A stretch of DNA of 64,000 nucleotides from Gimesia aquarii (GTDB taxonomy: Bacteria; Planctomycetota; Planctomycetia; Planctomycetales; Planctomycetaceae). The translations under genes and the position numbers were made by a program. A model generated the notes under the pieces. The model did not search any database, had not been told where the DNA came from, and saw nothing but the letters and a program-made list of their open reading frames with translations. The stretch spans positions 682,001-746,000 of the forward strand of contig NZ_CP037422.1 in assembly GCF_007748175.1 (NCBI RefSeq), given 5' to 3'. Of this stretch, positions 37,892-47,823 are shown in pieces. How positions within the stretch are numbered: position 1 is the stretch's first letter; every line of letters starts with the position of its first letter.

Positions 37892-38974
37892 ATGTGTAAC
37901 AATTGTAATCTGAATATTGATGCGGAACAGACAGATGAATTTGGCCAGAAGTTGCTGGAGATTGTCAATCATAGTAGCCTTTCTTTGATGATGTCGATCG
38001 GCCATCGCGCGCGATTGTTTGACATCATGAGTGAAATGGAACACGCCAGCAGTAGTGAGATTGCTGAGAAGACCAGTTTAAACGAACGCTATGTCAGGGA
38101 ATGGCTCGGGGCGATGGTGACCGGGGGGATCATTCAATATGACCCTGCTCTGAAGACCTATTTCTTGCCCGCTGAACATGCGGCTTTACTGACACGTGCT
38201 GCGGGATCAAATAATTTCGCCACCACGATGCAATGGTTTTCGGTACTAGGCTCGGTAGAAGACAAAATTGTCGATTGTTTTCGAGAAGGAGGGGGTGTTC
38301 CTTATACGGAATTTTCTCGTTTTCACGAAGTCATGGCAGAAGAGAGTTATAACTCAGTTGTCTGTGGATTATTTGAATACATTTTGCCTCTCGTACCAGG
38401 TTTGGAGGAGAAATTGAAAGCCGGTATTGATGTATTGGATATTGGATGTGGAAGTGGTCTGGCGCTGATAGAGATGGCTGCCGCTTATCCCGAAAGTCGT
38501 TTTAAAGGATATGATTTTTCGCAGGAGTCCATCGGTCGGGCAAAACAGACTGCTGAGGAGCGCGGAATAACGAACGTCTTTTTCCAGGTTCAGGATGTTT
38601 CTCAAATGAACGCTGCCAATTCCTTCGATTTGATTACTGCATTCGATGTCATTCACGATCAGGCCAACCCGGCTCAGGTTTTGAGTGAAGTGAATGCCGC
38701 CTTGCGAACGGGGGGAACATTCCTGATGCAGGACATCGCAGCTTCAAGCAATGTCGAAATGAATATTTCCAATCCTCTGGGACCCATGTTTTATACGATT
38801 TCAACAATGCACTGCATGACCGTTTCGCTGGCTCAGGGAGGGGCTGGTTTGGGAACCTGTTGGGGAAAAGAATTGGCATGCCAGATGCTGAAAGAGGCAG
38901 GCTTTAATGATATCGATGTACATGAGCTGCCTCATGACATCATGAATTACTTTTATATCATGACAAAAACGTAA
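37892..38974 (+). CDS. SAM-dependent methyltransferase with N-terminal winged helix (Rv2258c-like)
   Basis: A 360-residue enzyme. Residues about 20-110 form a winged-helix region (SSSEIAEKTSLNERYVREWLGAM) like that of mycobacterial Rv2258c-type methyltransferases and plant-type O-methyltransferases. The catalytic Rossmann domain starts with motif I VLDIGCGSGLAL (about 180) and includes DVIHDQ, where acidic residues contact SAM, and LMQDIAASS. Two cysteines at the very start (CNNC) are unusual and could bind metal. The substrate is unknown; small-molecule methylation is the family habit. Start ATG is at 37892. A strong hairpin terminator follows at 39003. Confidence 0.85.
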   Translation: MCNNCNLNIDAEQTDEFGQKLLEIVNHSSLSLMMSIGHRARLFDIMSEMEHASSSEIAEKTSLNERYVREWLGAMVTGGIIQYDPALKTYFLPAEHAALLTRAAGSNNFATTMQWFSVLGSVEDKIVDCFREGGGVPYTEFSRFHEVMAEESYNSVVCGLFEYILPLVPGLEEKLKAGIDVLDIGCGSGLALIEMAAAYPESRFKGYDFSQESIGRAKQTAEERGITNVFFQVQDVSQMNAANSFDLITAFDVIHDQANPAQVLSEVNAALRTGGTFLMQDIAASSNVEMNISNPLGPMFYTISTMHCMTVSLAQGGAGLGTCWGKELACQMLKEAGFNDIDVHELPHDIMNYFYIMTKT

Positions 38975-39002
38975 TATTTGAAGCGTTTTAGTTCATGCTG
39001 TA

Positions 39003-39046
39003 TCAGAGAGCAAAAATCAGGTGATTTCTGCTCTCTGACTTTATTA
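39003..39046 (+). terminator. Terminator hairpin after methyltransferase gene
   Basis: TCAGAGAGCA (39003-39012) pairs with TGCTCTCTGA (39029-39038), extended inwards by AAATC/GATTT after one mismatch. The short T-run CTTTATTAT follows. The stem is long and nearly perfect. Confidence 0.7.
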
Positions 39047-39710
39047 TAAATGTGTCAAAAATCCCTGTGATGATTGATGTTACCAGCTTCTTTGAGGTCA
39101 AATTAGATGTTTTTGTGGACTTTAGATAGGATAGCCGCAATTGCTGCCTATAATTTTTTATGGCAGGAACGATTTTACATCAATAGAGAAAAATCTTAAG
39201 AAACACAGAAGAATGTGTTGTTTAAGACCTTTCCCTGTGTCGAAATTGGTGTAAGAATGCCGATTGTAAGGAATAATTCTATTGCGTAGAGTTTACCGCT
39301 TGACGGAGCGATGGTGAACAGGCTTTGTTTGAAAGTATGGATGTCTGAAGCCAGAACTTCAATGCTCTAAAGGTATTGAAAGGGGTCGCCTCCCAAACTG
39401 AATGTTTCATGGAATTATGAAAACCAAGCGAGAAAACCTTCGTCTTTCCCTCCTTGTGGGCAATGTAAGTCGGCCCGATTCATGCCAGAGAGACCCAATA
39501 ATGTATTCCATTAACTCGGTATTATCTGTGATTGATGGATCAGATTTCCCGTTATAAGAAATACAATCCAGCCGTTGGTTGTGACCTGGAATTTGATTTA
39601 TGGTTGCTACCATCTGGAATATAAAATATTAACCAACTATCAATTATTTTCTCACACAACAAAGACGCTACCGCCTGACCTAAGGCGATAACTGGGGAGT
39701 AAAAATCAGA
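39047..39710 (+). other. Long gene-free upstream region of korAB with hairpins
   Basis: About 660 nt without a convincing gene. Two hairpins stand out on the korA strand. One is CTGCC-T-ATAA-TTTT-TTAT-GGCAG at 39143-39165. The other has TCTTAA/TTAAGA (39194-39199 with 39222-39227) extended by AACACA/TGTGTT (39202-39207 with 39214-39219) around loop GAAGAA. A 51-codon open frame at 39402-39557 has no ribosome-binding site. korA itself has a strong GGGGAG 10 nt before its ATG. The region may contain a long leader with regulatory RNA. Confidence 0.45.
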
Positions 39711-41582
39711 ATGGCGACCACAGACGTGCCCGGTTCAAATGGCAAAATCAGTGAACAACTTGATGCTGTTGTTATCCGATTTTGCGGAGACAGTGGTGAT
39801 GGAATGCAGTTGGCAGGCACACAATTTACAAACGTGTCGGCTGTCTTTGGGAATGATGTCAGTACTTTGCCTGACTTTCCCGCTGAAATTCGCGCACCCG
39901 CCGGGACCTTGGGCGGTGTAAGTGGGTTCCAGATCTGTTTCTCCAGTTCTGATATTTTTACACCCGGTGATGAAGTCGATACTTTGATCGCGATGAATCC
40001 CGCAGCATTGAAAACGAACGTAGCGGATTTAAGACGGGGTGGTACGCTGATCGTCAATGAAGACGCATTTGAAAAAAGCAATCTTTCCAAAGCAGGCTAT
40101 GAAGGCAATCCACTGGAAGATGATGTTTCACTGGCCGCTTATCAGGTTCAGAGAGTTCCGATGACGAGCCTCACGCGCGATGCTGTGGCAGACTTAGGGC
40201 TTTCACCTCGTGAAGCGGAACGCTGCAAAAACTTTTTCGCGATGGGGCTTGTCTACTGGCTCTATCAGCGCGATGCAACACCAACCGAAGACTGGGTAAA
40301 ATCCAAGTTTGCCAAGAAACCTGAACTGGTGGAAGCAAACCTGAAAGCCTTACATGCTGGTTATAATTATGGCATCACAACTGAAGCAATCACCGTACAT
40401 TATCGAGTTGATCCGGCAGAACTGCCCCCGGGCAAGTACCGAAAGGTCACAGGCAACGAAGCACTGGCGTTTGGCTTTGTGACAGCCGCGAAACTCTCTG
40501 GCAAACAATTGTTCTACGGCGGATATCCGATTACCCCCGCCAGCGATATTTTGCATGAACTTTCCAAACTGAAGAATTTCAACGTCGTTACATTCCAGGC
40601 TGAAGACGAAATTGCGGCGATCACAAGTGTGGTTGGCGCTGCCTACGCAGGAGACCTGGCGATCACCGCCAGTAGTGGTCCCGGGATAGCCCTCAAGGGG
40701 GAAGGGATGGGGTTGGCTGCGATTACCGAATTGCCTCTGGTTGTGATTGACGTACAGCGCGGCGGTCCAAGTACAGGACTACCAACAAAAACGGAACAGT
40801 CTGATTTATATATGTGCATGTTTGGTCGTAACGGAGACTGCCCGCTTCCGTTGGTGGCACCCGCTTCACCGGCTGACTGTTTTGAGATGGCACAGGAAGC
40901 GATGAGAATTGCCGTGGAATTTATGACTCCCGTTATACTGCTCAGCGATGGTTATATCGCTAACGGGGCAGAACCGTGGCAAATTCCCGATGTTTCTCAA
41001 CTGAAGCCATTCAATGTTTCAAACGAGAATACCCAGGATGGCGAGGAATTTATGCCTTACCTGCGGAATGAAAAGAAAACGCGTCCCTGGGTTCTTCCGG
41101 GAACTCCCGGTTGCGAACACCGTGTTGGTGGACTGGAAAAATCAGATGTCACCGGAAACGTGGACTACTCTCCTGAGAACCATCAGTTTATGACGACACT
41201 TCGCGCAGATAAAATTGCTGGTATTGCTGACTATATCCCTGAGCAAATTGTGGAAGGCCCCGAATCTGGAGATTTGCTTGTGATCAGCTGGGGTGGAACG
41301 TATGGCGCGGTTCGAACTGCAGTCAAGCAGTCTGTTGAGGAAGGTTTGTCAGTAGCACATGCCCATATTCGCTACCTGAATCCCTTCCCTAAAAACCTGG
41401 GTGATGTCATCAAGCGATATAAGAAGGTCTTGATTCCCGAATTAAACACGGGACAATTGAGAATGATCATCCGAGGTACTTATCTGGCTGACGCCGTTGG
41501 TTTGAATAAGGTCCAGGGAAAGCCGTTCTTGATCAGTGAAGTCAAACAGAAAATTAAAGAACTGATTAACGAAGAAAACTAG
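39711..41582 (+). CDS. korA: 2-oxoacid:ferredoxin oxidoreductase, fused gamma-alpha subunit (KorA type)
   Basis: A 623-residue subunit with the gamma domain first (about 15-200, [16 protein letters not shown]) fused to the alpha, pyrimidine-binding domain (about 230-620, [30 protein letters not shown]). This fusion is typical of bacterial 2-oxoglutarate:ferredoxin oxidoreductase. With KorB it oxidatively decarboxylates a 2-oxoacid, most likely 2-oxoglutarate, to the acyl-CoA and reduces ferredoxin. It can replace the oxoglutarate dehydrogenase complex. The alternative substrate pyruvate is less likely because the gene pair lacks the separate ferredoxin-like delta subunit. KorB follows after 59 nt. 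Confidence 0.92.
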   Translation: MATTDVPGSNGKISEQLDAVVIRFCGDSGDGMQLAGTQFTNVSAVFGNDVSTLPDFPAEIRAPAGTLGGVSGFQICFSSSDIFTPGDEVDTLIAMNPAALKTNVADLRRGGTLIVNEDAFEKSNLSKAGYEGNPLEDDVSLAAYQVQRVPMTSLTRDAVADLGLSPREAERCKNFFAMGLVYWLYQRDATPTEDWVKSKFAKKPELVEANLKALHAGYNYGITTEAITVHYRVDPAELPPGKYRKVTGNEALAFGFVTAAKLSGKQLFYGGYPITPASDILHELSKLKNFNVVTFQAEDEIAAITSVVGAAYAGDLAITASSGPGIALKGEGMGLAAITELPLVVIDVQRGGPSTGLPTKTEQSDLYMCMFGRNGDCPLPLVAPASPADCFEMAQEAMRIAVEFMTPVILLSDGYIANGAEPWQIPDVSQLKPFNVSNENTQDGEEFMPYLRNEKKTRPWVLPGTPGCEHRVGGLEKSDVTGNVDYSPENHQFMTTLRADKIAGIADYIPEQIVEGPESGDLLVISWGGTYGAVRTAVKQSVEEGLSVAHAHIRYLNPFPKNLGDVIKRYKKVLIPELNTGQLRMIIRGTYLADAVGLNKVQGKPFLISEVKQKIKELINEEN

Positions 41583-41641
41583 TTCATCAACTTAATTTAA
41601 TCATATTAGAAATAAGCAATAGCGTTTAAGGATAGAAAATA

Positions 41642-42664
41642 ATGAGCGTCGATGTCACCCTGCCTGTCCTCTCGCCGAAAGACTTTGCCAGCGATCAGGA
41701 AATTCGCTGGTGTCCACGTTGCGGCGATTATTCGATTCTGGCTCAGATGAAAAAAGTACTGCCGACTCTGGGCATTCCCAAAGAGAAATTTGTATTTGTC
41801 TCGGGGATTGGGTGTTCAAGCCGTTTTCCGTATTACATGGATACGTATGGCATGCACAGTATTCATGGCCGGGCGCCAGCTGTGGCTACAGGTGTGAAAC
41901 TTGCCAATCCTGATCTGCAGGTCTGGGTGATCACAGGTGATGGTGATTCCCTCTCAATTGGCGGAAATCATTTCATGCACGTGCTCAGACGCAATGTGGA
42001 CCTGAAAGTGATTATGTTCAATAATCAGATTTACGGATTAACCAAAGGCCAATATTCACCGACCAGCCCTACAGGAACCAAAACCAAGAGTACTCCTTTC
42101 GGATCGGTTGATCGTCCCTTGAATCCTCTGTCTGTGGCAATTGGTGCGCGAGCGACTTTTGCTGCCCGCTCGGTTGATGTTGATATTAAGCATCTTTGTA
42201 GCGTGCTTGAGCGAGCAGCCAATCATAAAGGGGCTGCCTTTGTCGAAGTCTATCAAGACTGTAATGTCTTTAATTCAGGTGCATTTGAATTTGCTTCTAA
42301 GAAGGGCAAAAAAGAAGAGAATGTAATCTATCTCGAACATGGTAAGCCGTTGATCTTTGGGAAGGATCGCGATAAAGGAGTTCGCTTGAATAGCCATGGT
42401 CAACCTGAAGTGGTGGAATTGGGCAAAGGAGTTACGGCGGACGATCTCCTTTTCCACGATGAAAAGGCAGAGGATATGAACCTCGCATTTCTATTGGCGA
42501 GCATGCGGCACCCTGAAATGCCAGAGCCAATGGGTGTCTTCCGTTGTGTTGATCAACCCACTTACAACGATGCCGTCTATCAGCAGGTGGAATCAGCGAC
42601 AGAACGAAGTGGAGAAGGCGATCTCGAAGCGTTGTTTAATACCGGTGATACCTGGAACGTGTAG
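41642..42664 (+). CDS. korB: 2-oxoacid:ferredoxin oxidoreductase beta subunit (KorB type)
   Basis: The 340-residue thiamine-diphosphate subunit of the enzyme started by korA. Cysteines WCPRCG and GIGCSS in the N-terminal part, plus CNVFN later, fit the [4Fe-4S] cluster ligands. The TPP motif runs from GDGDSLSIGG to MFNNQIYGLTKGQ. The IHGRAPAVATGVKLA segment is family-specific. AAGGATAG sits just before the ATG at 41642. A strong terminator follows the gene at 42697, so the transcript is korAB only. Confidence 0.94.
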   Translation: MSVDVTLPVLSPKDFASDQEIRWCPRCGDYSILAQMKKVLPTLGIPKEKFVFVSGIGCSSRFPYYMDTYGMHSIHGRAPAVATGVKLANPDLQVWVITGDGDSLSIGGNHFMHVLRRNVDLKVIMFNNQIYGLTKGQYSPTSPTGTKTKSTPFGSVDRPLNPLSVAIGARATFAARSVDVDIKHLCSVLERAANHKGAAFVEVYQDCNVFNSGAFEFASKKGKKEENVIYLEHGKPLIFGKDRDKGVRLNSHGQPEVVELGKGVTADDLLFHDEKAEDMNLAFLLASMRHPEMPEPMGVFRCVDQPTYNDAVYQQVESATERSGEGDLEALFNTGDTWNV

Positions 42665-42696
42665 TCTTTCGTATTATCAGTAGAACCAAAATTCAA

Positions 42697-42735
42697 AGGC
42701 GTTGCAGTTTCGTCTGCAACGCCTTCTTTCTTTGC
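42697..42735 (+). terminator. Rho-independent terminator after korB
   Basis: Eleven-bp perfect stem AGGCGTTGCAG (42697-42707) / CTGCAACGCCT (42714-42724) with a 6-nt loop and a following TCTTTCTTT. On the other strand the stem is followed by TTTGAATTTT, so it may also end the convergent dcd transcript. Confidence 0.9.
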
Positions 42736-42801
42736 CCGAAGTTTGCTATCAATGTAACCGAAAATCTATCGAAACGTATTCTCATTGAATGAGTTGTGAT
42801 T

Positions 42802-43371
42802 CTATTGAGCTTCGTCTTCACCGAAGGAAAGTCGCATCTGTCGCGTTTCAGCAGGATCCAATTCCTTAAATAGCAGACTGGGCTGAATGCCTTTGTTATT
42901 CTGATATTTGTCGCTATTGTACTCAACAATATCACCGAGGACCGTATTGTAGATGATCTGGCAAATAGCCACTCCCGCGTAAATACGTACCGGTTGTGCT
43001 ACGGTAATTTCCAGGGTCCAGTAACCACAAAACCCGATATCGCCAACTCCGGCAGTTGCATGTACAGAAATTCCCAGTCGTCCAATAGAGGAGCGTCCCT
43101 CTAGTAGAGGGACAAGATTATGAGTTTCCGTTCGTTCGACGGTCCGTCCAAGATAGAGTTGACCGGGATAAAGCACCATTCCTTCTTCGGGAATGACATA
43201 TTTTCCCAGGCGATTTGGTCGTGCCATATCCAGCACGATTTCTTCATAGACCATTAACTCGTCATGCAGGCAGAGGTTATAGCTGTTGGGGTTCAGATAT
43301 TTCTCATGATAGGGTTCAATGATAATATCTTCTCCCAAGCGTGCTTTGATTTCTTTACCAGTAAGAATCAT
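42802..43371 (-). CDS. dcd: dCTP deaminase
   Basis: A 189-residue dUTPase-fold enzyme that deaminates dCTP to dUTP for dTTP synthesis. Seen are MILTGKEIKARL at the start, PNSYNLCLHD, EGRSSIGRLGISVHATAG and IGFCGYWTLEI, whose Glu is the catalytic base in the family. Length is close to the usual 190. Whether it is the simple deaminase or the bifunctional dUMP-forming type cannot be decided by eye. Start ATG is at 43371, preceded by GAGAAG. Convergent to korAB across the shared terminator. Confidence 0.94.
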   Translation of the reverse strand: MILTGKEIKARLGEDIIIEPYHEKYLNPNSYNLCLHDELMVYEEIVLDMARPNRLGKYVIPEEGMVLYPGQLYLGRTVERTETHNLVPLLEGRSSIGRLGISVHATAGVGDIGFCGYWTLEITVAQPVRIYAGVAICQIIYNTVLGDIVEYNSDKYQNNKGIQPSLLFKELDPAETRQMRLSFGEDEAQ

Positions 43372-43514
43372 GGGCTTCTCATTAACTTGGATTTGGGGAA
43401 GAGAACTCTGTTACACGAAACATAAACCGCTGAGATGTGGCTTTCAACAGTCATGACTTGAGTTTTCTGAAACAGTACCAAGTACCACAATGTGCCTGAA
43501 CAGAAAATGTATGA

Positions 43515-44210
43515 TCATAGGGGCTTCAGTCCGATACGAGGGCAAATTTTTAAGAGACTGCATTCTGTGCACTGGGGACGGCGGGCGATGCATGTGGCGC
43601 GGCCATGCAGAATCACGCGATGTGAAAATGTGATCCATTCTTTTTTGGGCAGGACTTCGATTAAATCGCGTTCGATAATGTCCGGATTTTTGCTTGTGGT
43701 AAAACCAAAGATGTTCGTGATGCGTTTGACGTGTGTGTCGACGACCACCCCGCTGGGAATTCCAAACGCCGTTCCTAGCACGACATTCGCTGTTTTTCTA
43801 CCCACGCCGGGCAGTGCCACTAGTTCTTTCAGTGTTTGGGGAACTTCCCCTGCATATTGTTCTGACAGGGTTTGTGCCATCTTACGGATATTCGTTGCCT
43901 TGGCACGAAAAAAACCGAGCGGATGCACAATCTTTTCTACGTCAGCCTGCTTGCTGGCTGCCAGTTTCTCAGCGGTTGGATATTTCTTGAACAGCGTTGG
44001 CGTTGTTGCATTGACACGCTCATCCGTGCATTGAGCAGACAGAATGGTGGCGACCAGTAACTGGAATGGTGAATCGTGTGTTAATGCACACTCTGGATCG
44101 GGAAACAGACGGGCAAGTCCGCGTACAATTTTGCGGGCATGTTTCTTTTTGTCATCAAGCGAGGCGTCATAATTGGAAGTCTTTGCGGGCTTTGATTGTT
44201 TTTTCGCCAT
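43515..44210 (-). CDS. nth: Endonuclease III (DNA glycosylase/AP lyase)
   Basis: A protein of about 231 residues that removes oxidised pyrimidines and nicks AP sites in base-excision repair. The helix-hairpin-helix LPGVGRKTANVVLG contains the catalytic Lys, VVDTHVKR the catalytic Asp, and the C-terminal C-x6-C-x2-C-x5-C (CIARRPQC-TEC-SLLKIC) the [4Fe-4S] cluster. An N-terminal Lys-rich tail of about 25 residues precedes the domain. The ATG at 44210 is preferred to a TTG at 44231. The gene is divergent from the Lon-N-domain gene at 44347. Confidence 0.95.
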   Translation of the reverse strand: MAKKQSKPAKTSNYDASLDDKKKHARKIVRGLARLFPDPECALTHDSPFQLLVATILSAQCTDERVNATTPTLFKKYPTAEKLAASKQADVEKIVHPLGFFRAKATNIRKMAQTLSEQYAGEVPQTLKELVALPGVGRKTANVVLGTAFGIPSGVVVDTHVKRITNIFGFTTSKNPDIIERDLIEVLPKKEWITFSHRVILHGRATCIARRPQCTECSLLKICPRIGLKPL

Positions 44211-44346
44211 GTTTTTCGTGACAATTCCCAAAATGTGGTGCTAATCTGAGTGACATAACTCGAGCCATTCGGCGATGGTCTCGCAAGCGTTTCAGTATGC
44301 GAGACTGAGAATTGTTTTTCAATAGATTTGGGTCTAGAAATATACA

Positions 44347-45054
44347 ATGTCTTCTCACGGTGATCTGACAGAACAGCATCTTAAGGGCTTTTCCGGAGTC
44401 GCTCCGATTTTGAAATTGGAAGATCGAGTTCTTCTGCCTCATTCTCTGTTACAGATACGAGTGACAGCTGTCACTGACTGCCAGTTAATTGCTGCTGCCT
44501 TAACTGAGAAGTCTTTCGTTGCTGTGCTTTTCAAACAATCTCATCTCAAAACGGATGCGGACCTTCATCGCGATCAGAACACCGGCTATGTTTGTCTGGC
44601 GTCGATTGTGACTTCTTATGAACTGGAATCAGGGGGGTATTCGATACTGTTGCGCGGTGTTTGTCGCGCGCATGCTGTTATGTTGAAAGAATCAGATCAG
44701 CTATATGGCATGGCAACACTCGAATTGAAACGCGATTATTACGCGAGCCAACCTATGATTCATCGTGAACATCGTCATCTCGAATTATTAAACTTCTATT
44801 CCAGAATTTTCTCGCCGCATATATCCGATCCGATTCATTACAATGTGCTGCATCAGGAAATATCTTTAGGTCATCTTTGTGATAATCTGGCGAGTACAAG
44901 CAGCCTGGAACCAACTTTATGTCAGTTGATTTTAGAAGAGTACGACGTTGATCTACGCAGCGATCTTTTATTGACGTTTCTCAAAAAGAAACAGCATGCG
45001 CTTCGTAGTAAGCCTTCCCCTTACGCTCAGCCAATCGAGTTCAGCCAGAACTAA
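44347..45054 (+). CDS. Stand-alone Lon N-terminal (substrate-binding) domain protein
   Basis: A 235-residue protein consisting only of the Lon/LAN-like domain (LEDRVLLPHSLLQIRV, followed by CLASIVTSYELESGGYSILLRG) and a helical extension (about 140-225), with no AAA or protease domain. In Lon these modules bind substrates; stand-alone copies occur widely in bacteria and are of unknown role. Start ATG is at 44347. No close partner gene; the upstream neighbour nth is divergent and the sulfatase 260 nt downstream probably has its own promoter. Confidence 0.85.
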   Translation: MSSHGDLTEQHLKGFSGVAPILKLEDRVLLPHSLLQIRVTAVTDCQLIAAALTEKSFVAVLFKQSHLKTDADLHRDQNTGYVCLASIVTSYELESGGYSILLRGVCRAHAVMLKESDQLYGMATLELKRDYYASQPMIHREHRHLELLNFYSRIFSPHISDPIHYNVLHQEISLGHLCDNLASTSSLEPTLCQLILEEYDVDLRSDLLLTFLKKKQHALRSKPSPYAQPIEFSQN

Positions 45055-45316
45055 TCTGTGATTATAGTGTCTGCAGGGCTATTACAGACGAGCCTGATAA
45101 TGTTGAAACCGTTGAAGTTAGATTGGCTTAATTCTAGATGATGTTTCTATGTACTTAACACTCTACATAGTTTGACTGATCTTGATTCTGTCCGGTTGAA
45201 TCTTCTTGTGGCTGATCCCTGCTTATCCTAAGATAAGGTTCTATGTTGAGTTGTCTCTTTGACTCTCAAGCGGAAAATGTTTTTGCCTGTAAAATCTTTT
45301 ACGGAGACGTGTGGAA

Positions 45317-46912
45317 ATGGATCAGCGTGATATTCGTGTGCTGTCTTTAGTATTATTATGCTTAATTGTTTCGGAAAGCATCACTGCTAAAGTGGCAGAA
45401 GCACAGCAGAACCGTCCCAATATTCTGTTTTGTATTGCCGATGATGCCTCGTTTCCTCATATGGGAGCCTACGGTTGTTCGTGGGTGAAGACACCAGGAT
45501 TTGATCGCGTGGCGCGGGAAGGTTTATTGTTTACGAATGCCTATACGCCCAATGCCAAGTGTGCTCCCTCACGTGCTTGCATTCTAACGGGCAGGAATTC
45601 GTGGCAATTGAAACAGGCTGGGAATCACATGGCCTTTTTTCCACCAGAATTCAAGACATATGTCGAAGCGTTAGCTGACGCAGGATATTTTGTAGGCAGG
45701 ACAGCGAAAGGCTGGGCGCCGGGGGTCGCCGTCGATGCCACAGGCAAACGTCGCAATCCTGCGGGACCCGCTTATAATCGTTTAAAGGCTAAGCCGCCAG
45801 CGAAGGGGATTTCGGCCATCGATTACGCGGCTAACTTCGAACAGTTTCTCAAAGATTGCCCGCAGGAAAAGTCGTGGTGCTTCTGGTATGGCGGGCTCGA
45901 ACCACACAGACGATACGAGTATGGCTCCGGAGTCAGTAAGGCGGGTAAAAAATTAACAGACATCGACCGTGTTCCCGCATATTGGCCCGACACGGAAGTG
46001 ATTCGAAACGACATGCTTGACTATGCCTATGAAATTGAACACTTTGATTGGCATCTCGTACGTATGCTGGAAGCGTTGGAGCAACAGAATCAGTTAGACA
46101 ATACGATTGTGGTGGTTACTGCAGATAACGGAATGCCTTTCCCCCGCGTAAAAGGACAGGAGTACGAACGTTCGAATCATTTGCCGTTAGCGATCATGTG
46201 GAAAAAAGGAATCAATGGTAAAAATCGGACGATTGATGACTATGTGAGTTTCATTGACTTCGCCCCTACTTTTATTGAGGCAGCAGGGTTACAGTGGGAA
46301 CAGACGGGAATGCAACCGACGGCAGGTCGATCTCTTTCGGATATTTTTCATTCAAATCAATCGGGTGTGATCAACCCCAGGCGTGACCATGTATTGATTG
46401 GTAAAGAGCGGCACGATATCGGTAGGCCCTTTGATCAAGGGTATCCGATTCGTGGTATTGTGAAAGGGGGCATGCTCTATCTCAAGAATGATGAACCTGG
46501 ACGTTGGCCCGCCGGTAATCCGGAAACGGGGTATCTCAACTGTGACGGGAGCCCGACGAAGACTGCGATTTTAAACCTTCGCAGAGCAGGGAAACAGGAA
46601 TCGTTCTGGACGTGGGCCTTTGGAAGACGAAAAGCAGAAGAACTCTATTCCATTCAGGATGACCCGGAGTGTTTACAGAATCTAGCCGACCTGCCAAGAT
46701 TCCAGACGATTAAAAATGCCTTGAAGCAACAGTTGCAGGAAGAGTTGATCGCGCAAAAGGATCCTCGTGCCTTGGGAAAAGGGGCTGTATTCGAAGGTTA
46801 TCAATATTCGGATGCGCGTACCCGTAACTTTTATCACCGGTTTATGAAGGGTGAAAAAGTCAAAGCGGGTTGGGTCAACGAAACTGACTTTGAGGTTGGG
46901 CCCCTTGATTGA
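45317..46912 (+). CDS. Secreted sulfatase, heparan N-sulfatase-like group
   Basis: A formylglycine sulfatase of about 531 residues. A signal peptide ([17 protein letters not shown]) is followed by the metal site FCIADD and the core CAPSR at about 82-86, then [21 protein letters not shown] carries the D-N metal ligands in place of the D-H seen in the other sulfatase. The length and the C-terminal features fit the sulfamidase-like or heparan-sulfatase branch common in planctomycetes; substrate not established. The ATG at 45317 follows GGAG by about 10 nt; a GTG at 45311 adds two residues. It converges on the anti-sigma-like gene. Confidence 0.92.
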   Translation: MDQRDIRVLSLVLLCLIVSESITAKVAEAQQNRPNILFCIADDASFPHMGAYGCSWVKTPGFDRVAREGLLFTNAYTPNAKCAPSRACILTGRNSWQLKQAGNHMAFFPPEFKTYVEALADAGYFVGRTAKGWAPGVAVDATGKRRNPAGPAYNRLKAKPPAKGISAIDYAANFEQFLKDCPQEKSWCFWYGGLEPHRRYEYGSGVSKAGKKLTDIDRVPAYWPDTEVIRNDMLDYAYEIEHFDWHLVRMLEALEQQNQLDNTIVVVTADNGMPFPRVKGQEYERSNHLPLAIMWKKGINGKNRTIDDYVSFIDFAPTFIEAAGLQWEQTGMQPTAGRSLSDIFHSNQSGVINPRRDHVLIGKERHDIGRPFDQGYPIRGIVKGGMLYLKNDEPGRWPAGNPETGYLNCDGSPTKTAILNLRRAGKQESFWTWAFGRRKAEELYSIQDDPECLQNLADLPRFQTIKNALKQQLQEELIAQKDPRALGKGAVFEGYQYSDARTRNFYHRFMKGEKVKAGWVNETDFEVGPLD

Positions 46913-46926
46913 ATCTGATCAGATTC
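46911..46926. terminator. Palindrome between convergent genes, possible bidirectional weak terminator
   Basis: GAATCTGATCAGATTC is a perfect 16-bp palindrome overlapping the sulfatase stop. It can fold as a 6-bp stem with loop GATC, followed on the plus strand by TATTTCTAT. The T-run is poor. Confidence 0.3.
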
Positions 46927-46931
46927 TATTT

Positions 46932-47357
46932 CTATGATTTGTCTTCACTTTTGACAGAAAGATATCCAGCTGAAGACTGAAAATATTTTTGTCTTCTGCG
47001 CTCTGTCTCGGCTGTAGCAGCTGACATACTTGATTTGAGGTCTTCGAGATTCGCTCCGCAGTAGCGGCAACCTGTCTGATTCAAGTGGAATTCCACATAG
47101 CTTTGATAATCAGGCGGGAGTGTTTCGAGTAAATAGCCTCCCAATTGACTGCGCGAAGGGCAGCTCAGGCGATTTCTTCTCCAAATTTCTCCAACAGAAT
47201 GCGCACCGTGATCACGTTGCTGAGAGAGTTGAGCCAGACGGACACGTAGTGAATCAGATTGTCTTAATGCAGTTTCAACCTGAGACATCAGTTCGACCGA
47301 AAGGGATTCGTCCAGATACGCCAGCAATTCCTGGTCTGTAAATAGGCTGTCAGCCAT
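46932..47357 (-). CDS. Putative anti-sigma factor-like zinc-binding protein
   Basis: A 141-residue soluble protein. The start (TDQELLAYLDESLS, then a predicted helix to LAQLSQQ) resembles the helical sigma-binding part of anti-sigma factors. The H-x5-C-x2-C segment (HLNQTGCRYC, about 91-100) recalls the zinc-anti-sigma HxxxCxxC site but with different spacing. No membrane helix is found, and the C-terminus is charged. No sigma factor gene lies next to it. It could be an orphan anti-sigma factor or a different zinc protein. Start ATG is at 47357. Confidence 0.55.
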   Translation of the reverse strand: MADSLFTDQELLAYLDESLSVELMSQVETALRQSDSLRVRLAQLSQQRDHGAHSVGEIWRRNRLSCPSRSQLGGYLLETLPPDYQSYVEFHLNQTGCRYCGANLEDLKSSMSAATAETERRRQKYFQSSAGYLSVKSEDKS

Positions 47358-47823
47358 TACTGGGGAGCCTCTGTAAAATTTGAGAAGAAATCATGTTCAT
47401 TTTGAATCAGAGTGTTCTATTATTGTCAAAGAATGACAGGCTTTAAAGACTTTTCGGGTAAACAGTTGTGTATTTTACATAGATAACGTGAAATGCCCGA
47501 TCATGTATGAAAATTTTTTGATTGATTTATGAAATTAAGAAAAATAGACAATCTAATGACCGCGGCTTTTCCTGTTCCGCAAAATGGTTTCTATTGCTTA
47601 CATGGTTGTCGCTGAACGCTTAGCTCGTTAGCATACCCTTATTAAATTGATGCGCTTAGTTTGCGCCTCGTGGCGCCTGAATGCTGTCACTGCTCGAATC
47701 AAACATACCAGATCGGTAACTCACTTCTTCCAATCATGCGAAGTCAGCGGGGCAAATGTAATTGATGGATGATGTTTCAGAGCGTGGCGAGTTTGTTTGT
47801 TTAGAAGAATTGAAGGAAACAAC
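47358..47823. other. Intergenic region upstream of split transketolase
   Basis: 466 nt, divergent between the anti-sigma-like gene and the transketolase genes, with no credible gene. A GC-rich hairpin GCGCC-TCGT-GGCGC lies at 47663-47676 on the transketolase side and could be part of its leader. An in-frame TTG at 47797 would extend the transketolase but lacks a good ribosome-binding site. Confidence 0.4.

Noticed and set aside
39402-39557. 51-codon open frame upstream of korA
   Set aside because: No ribosome-binding site, low-information composition, and lies in a structured leader-like region.
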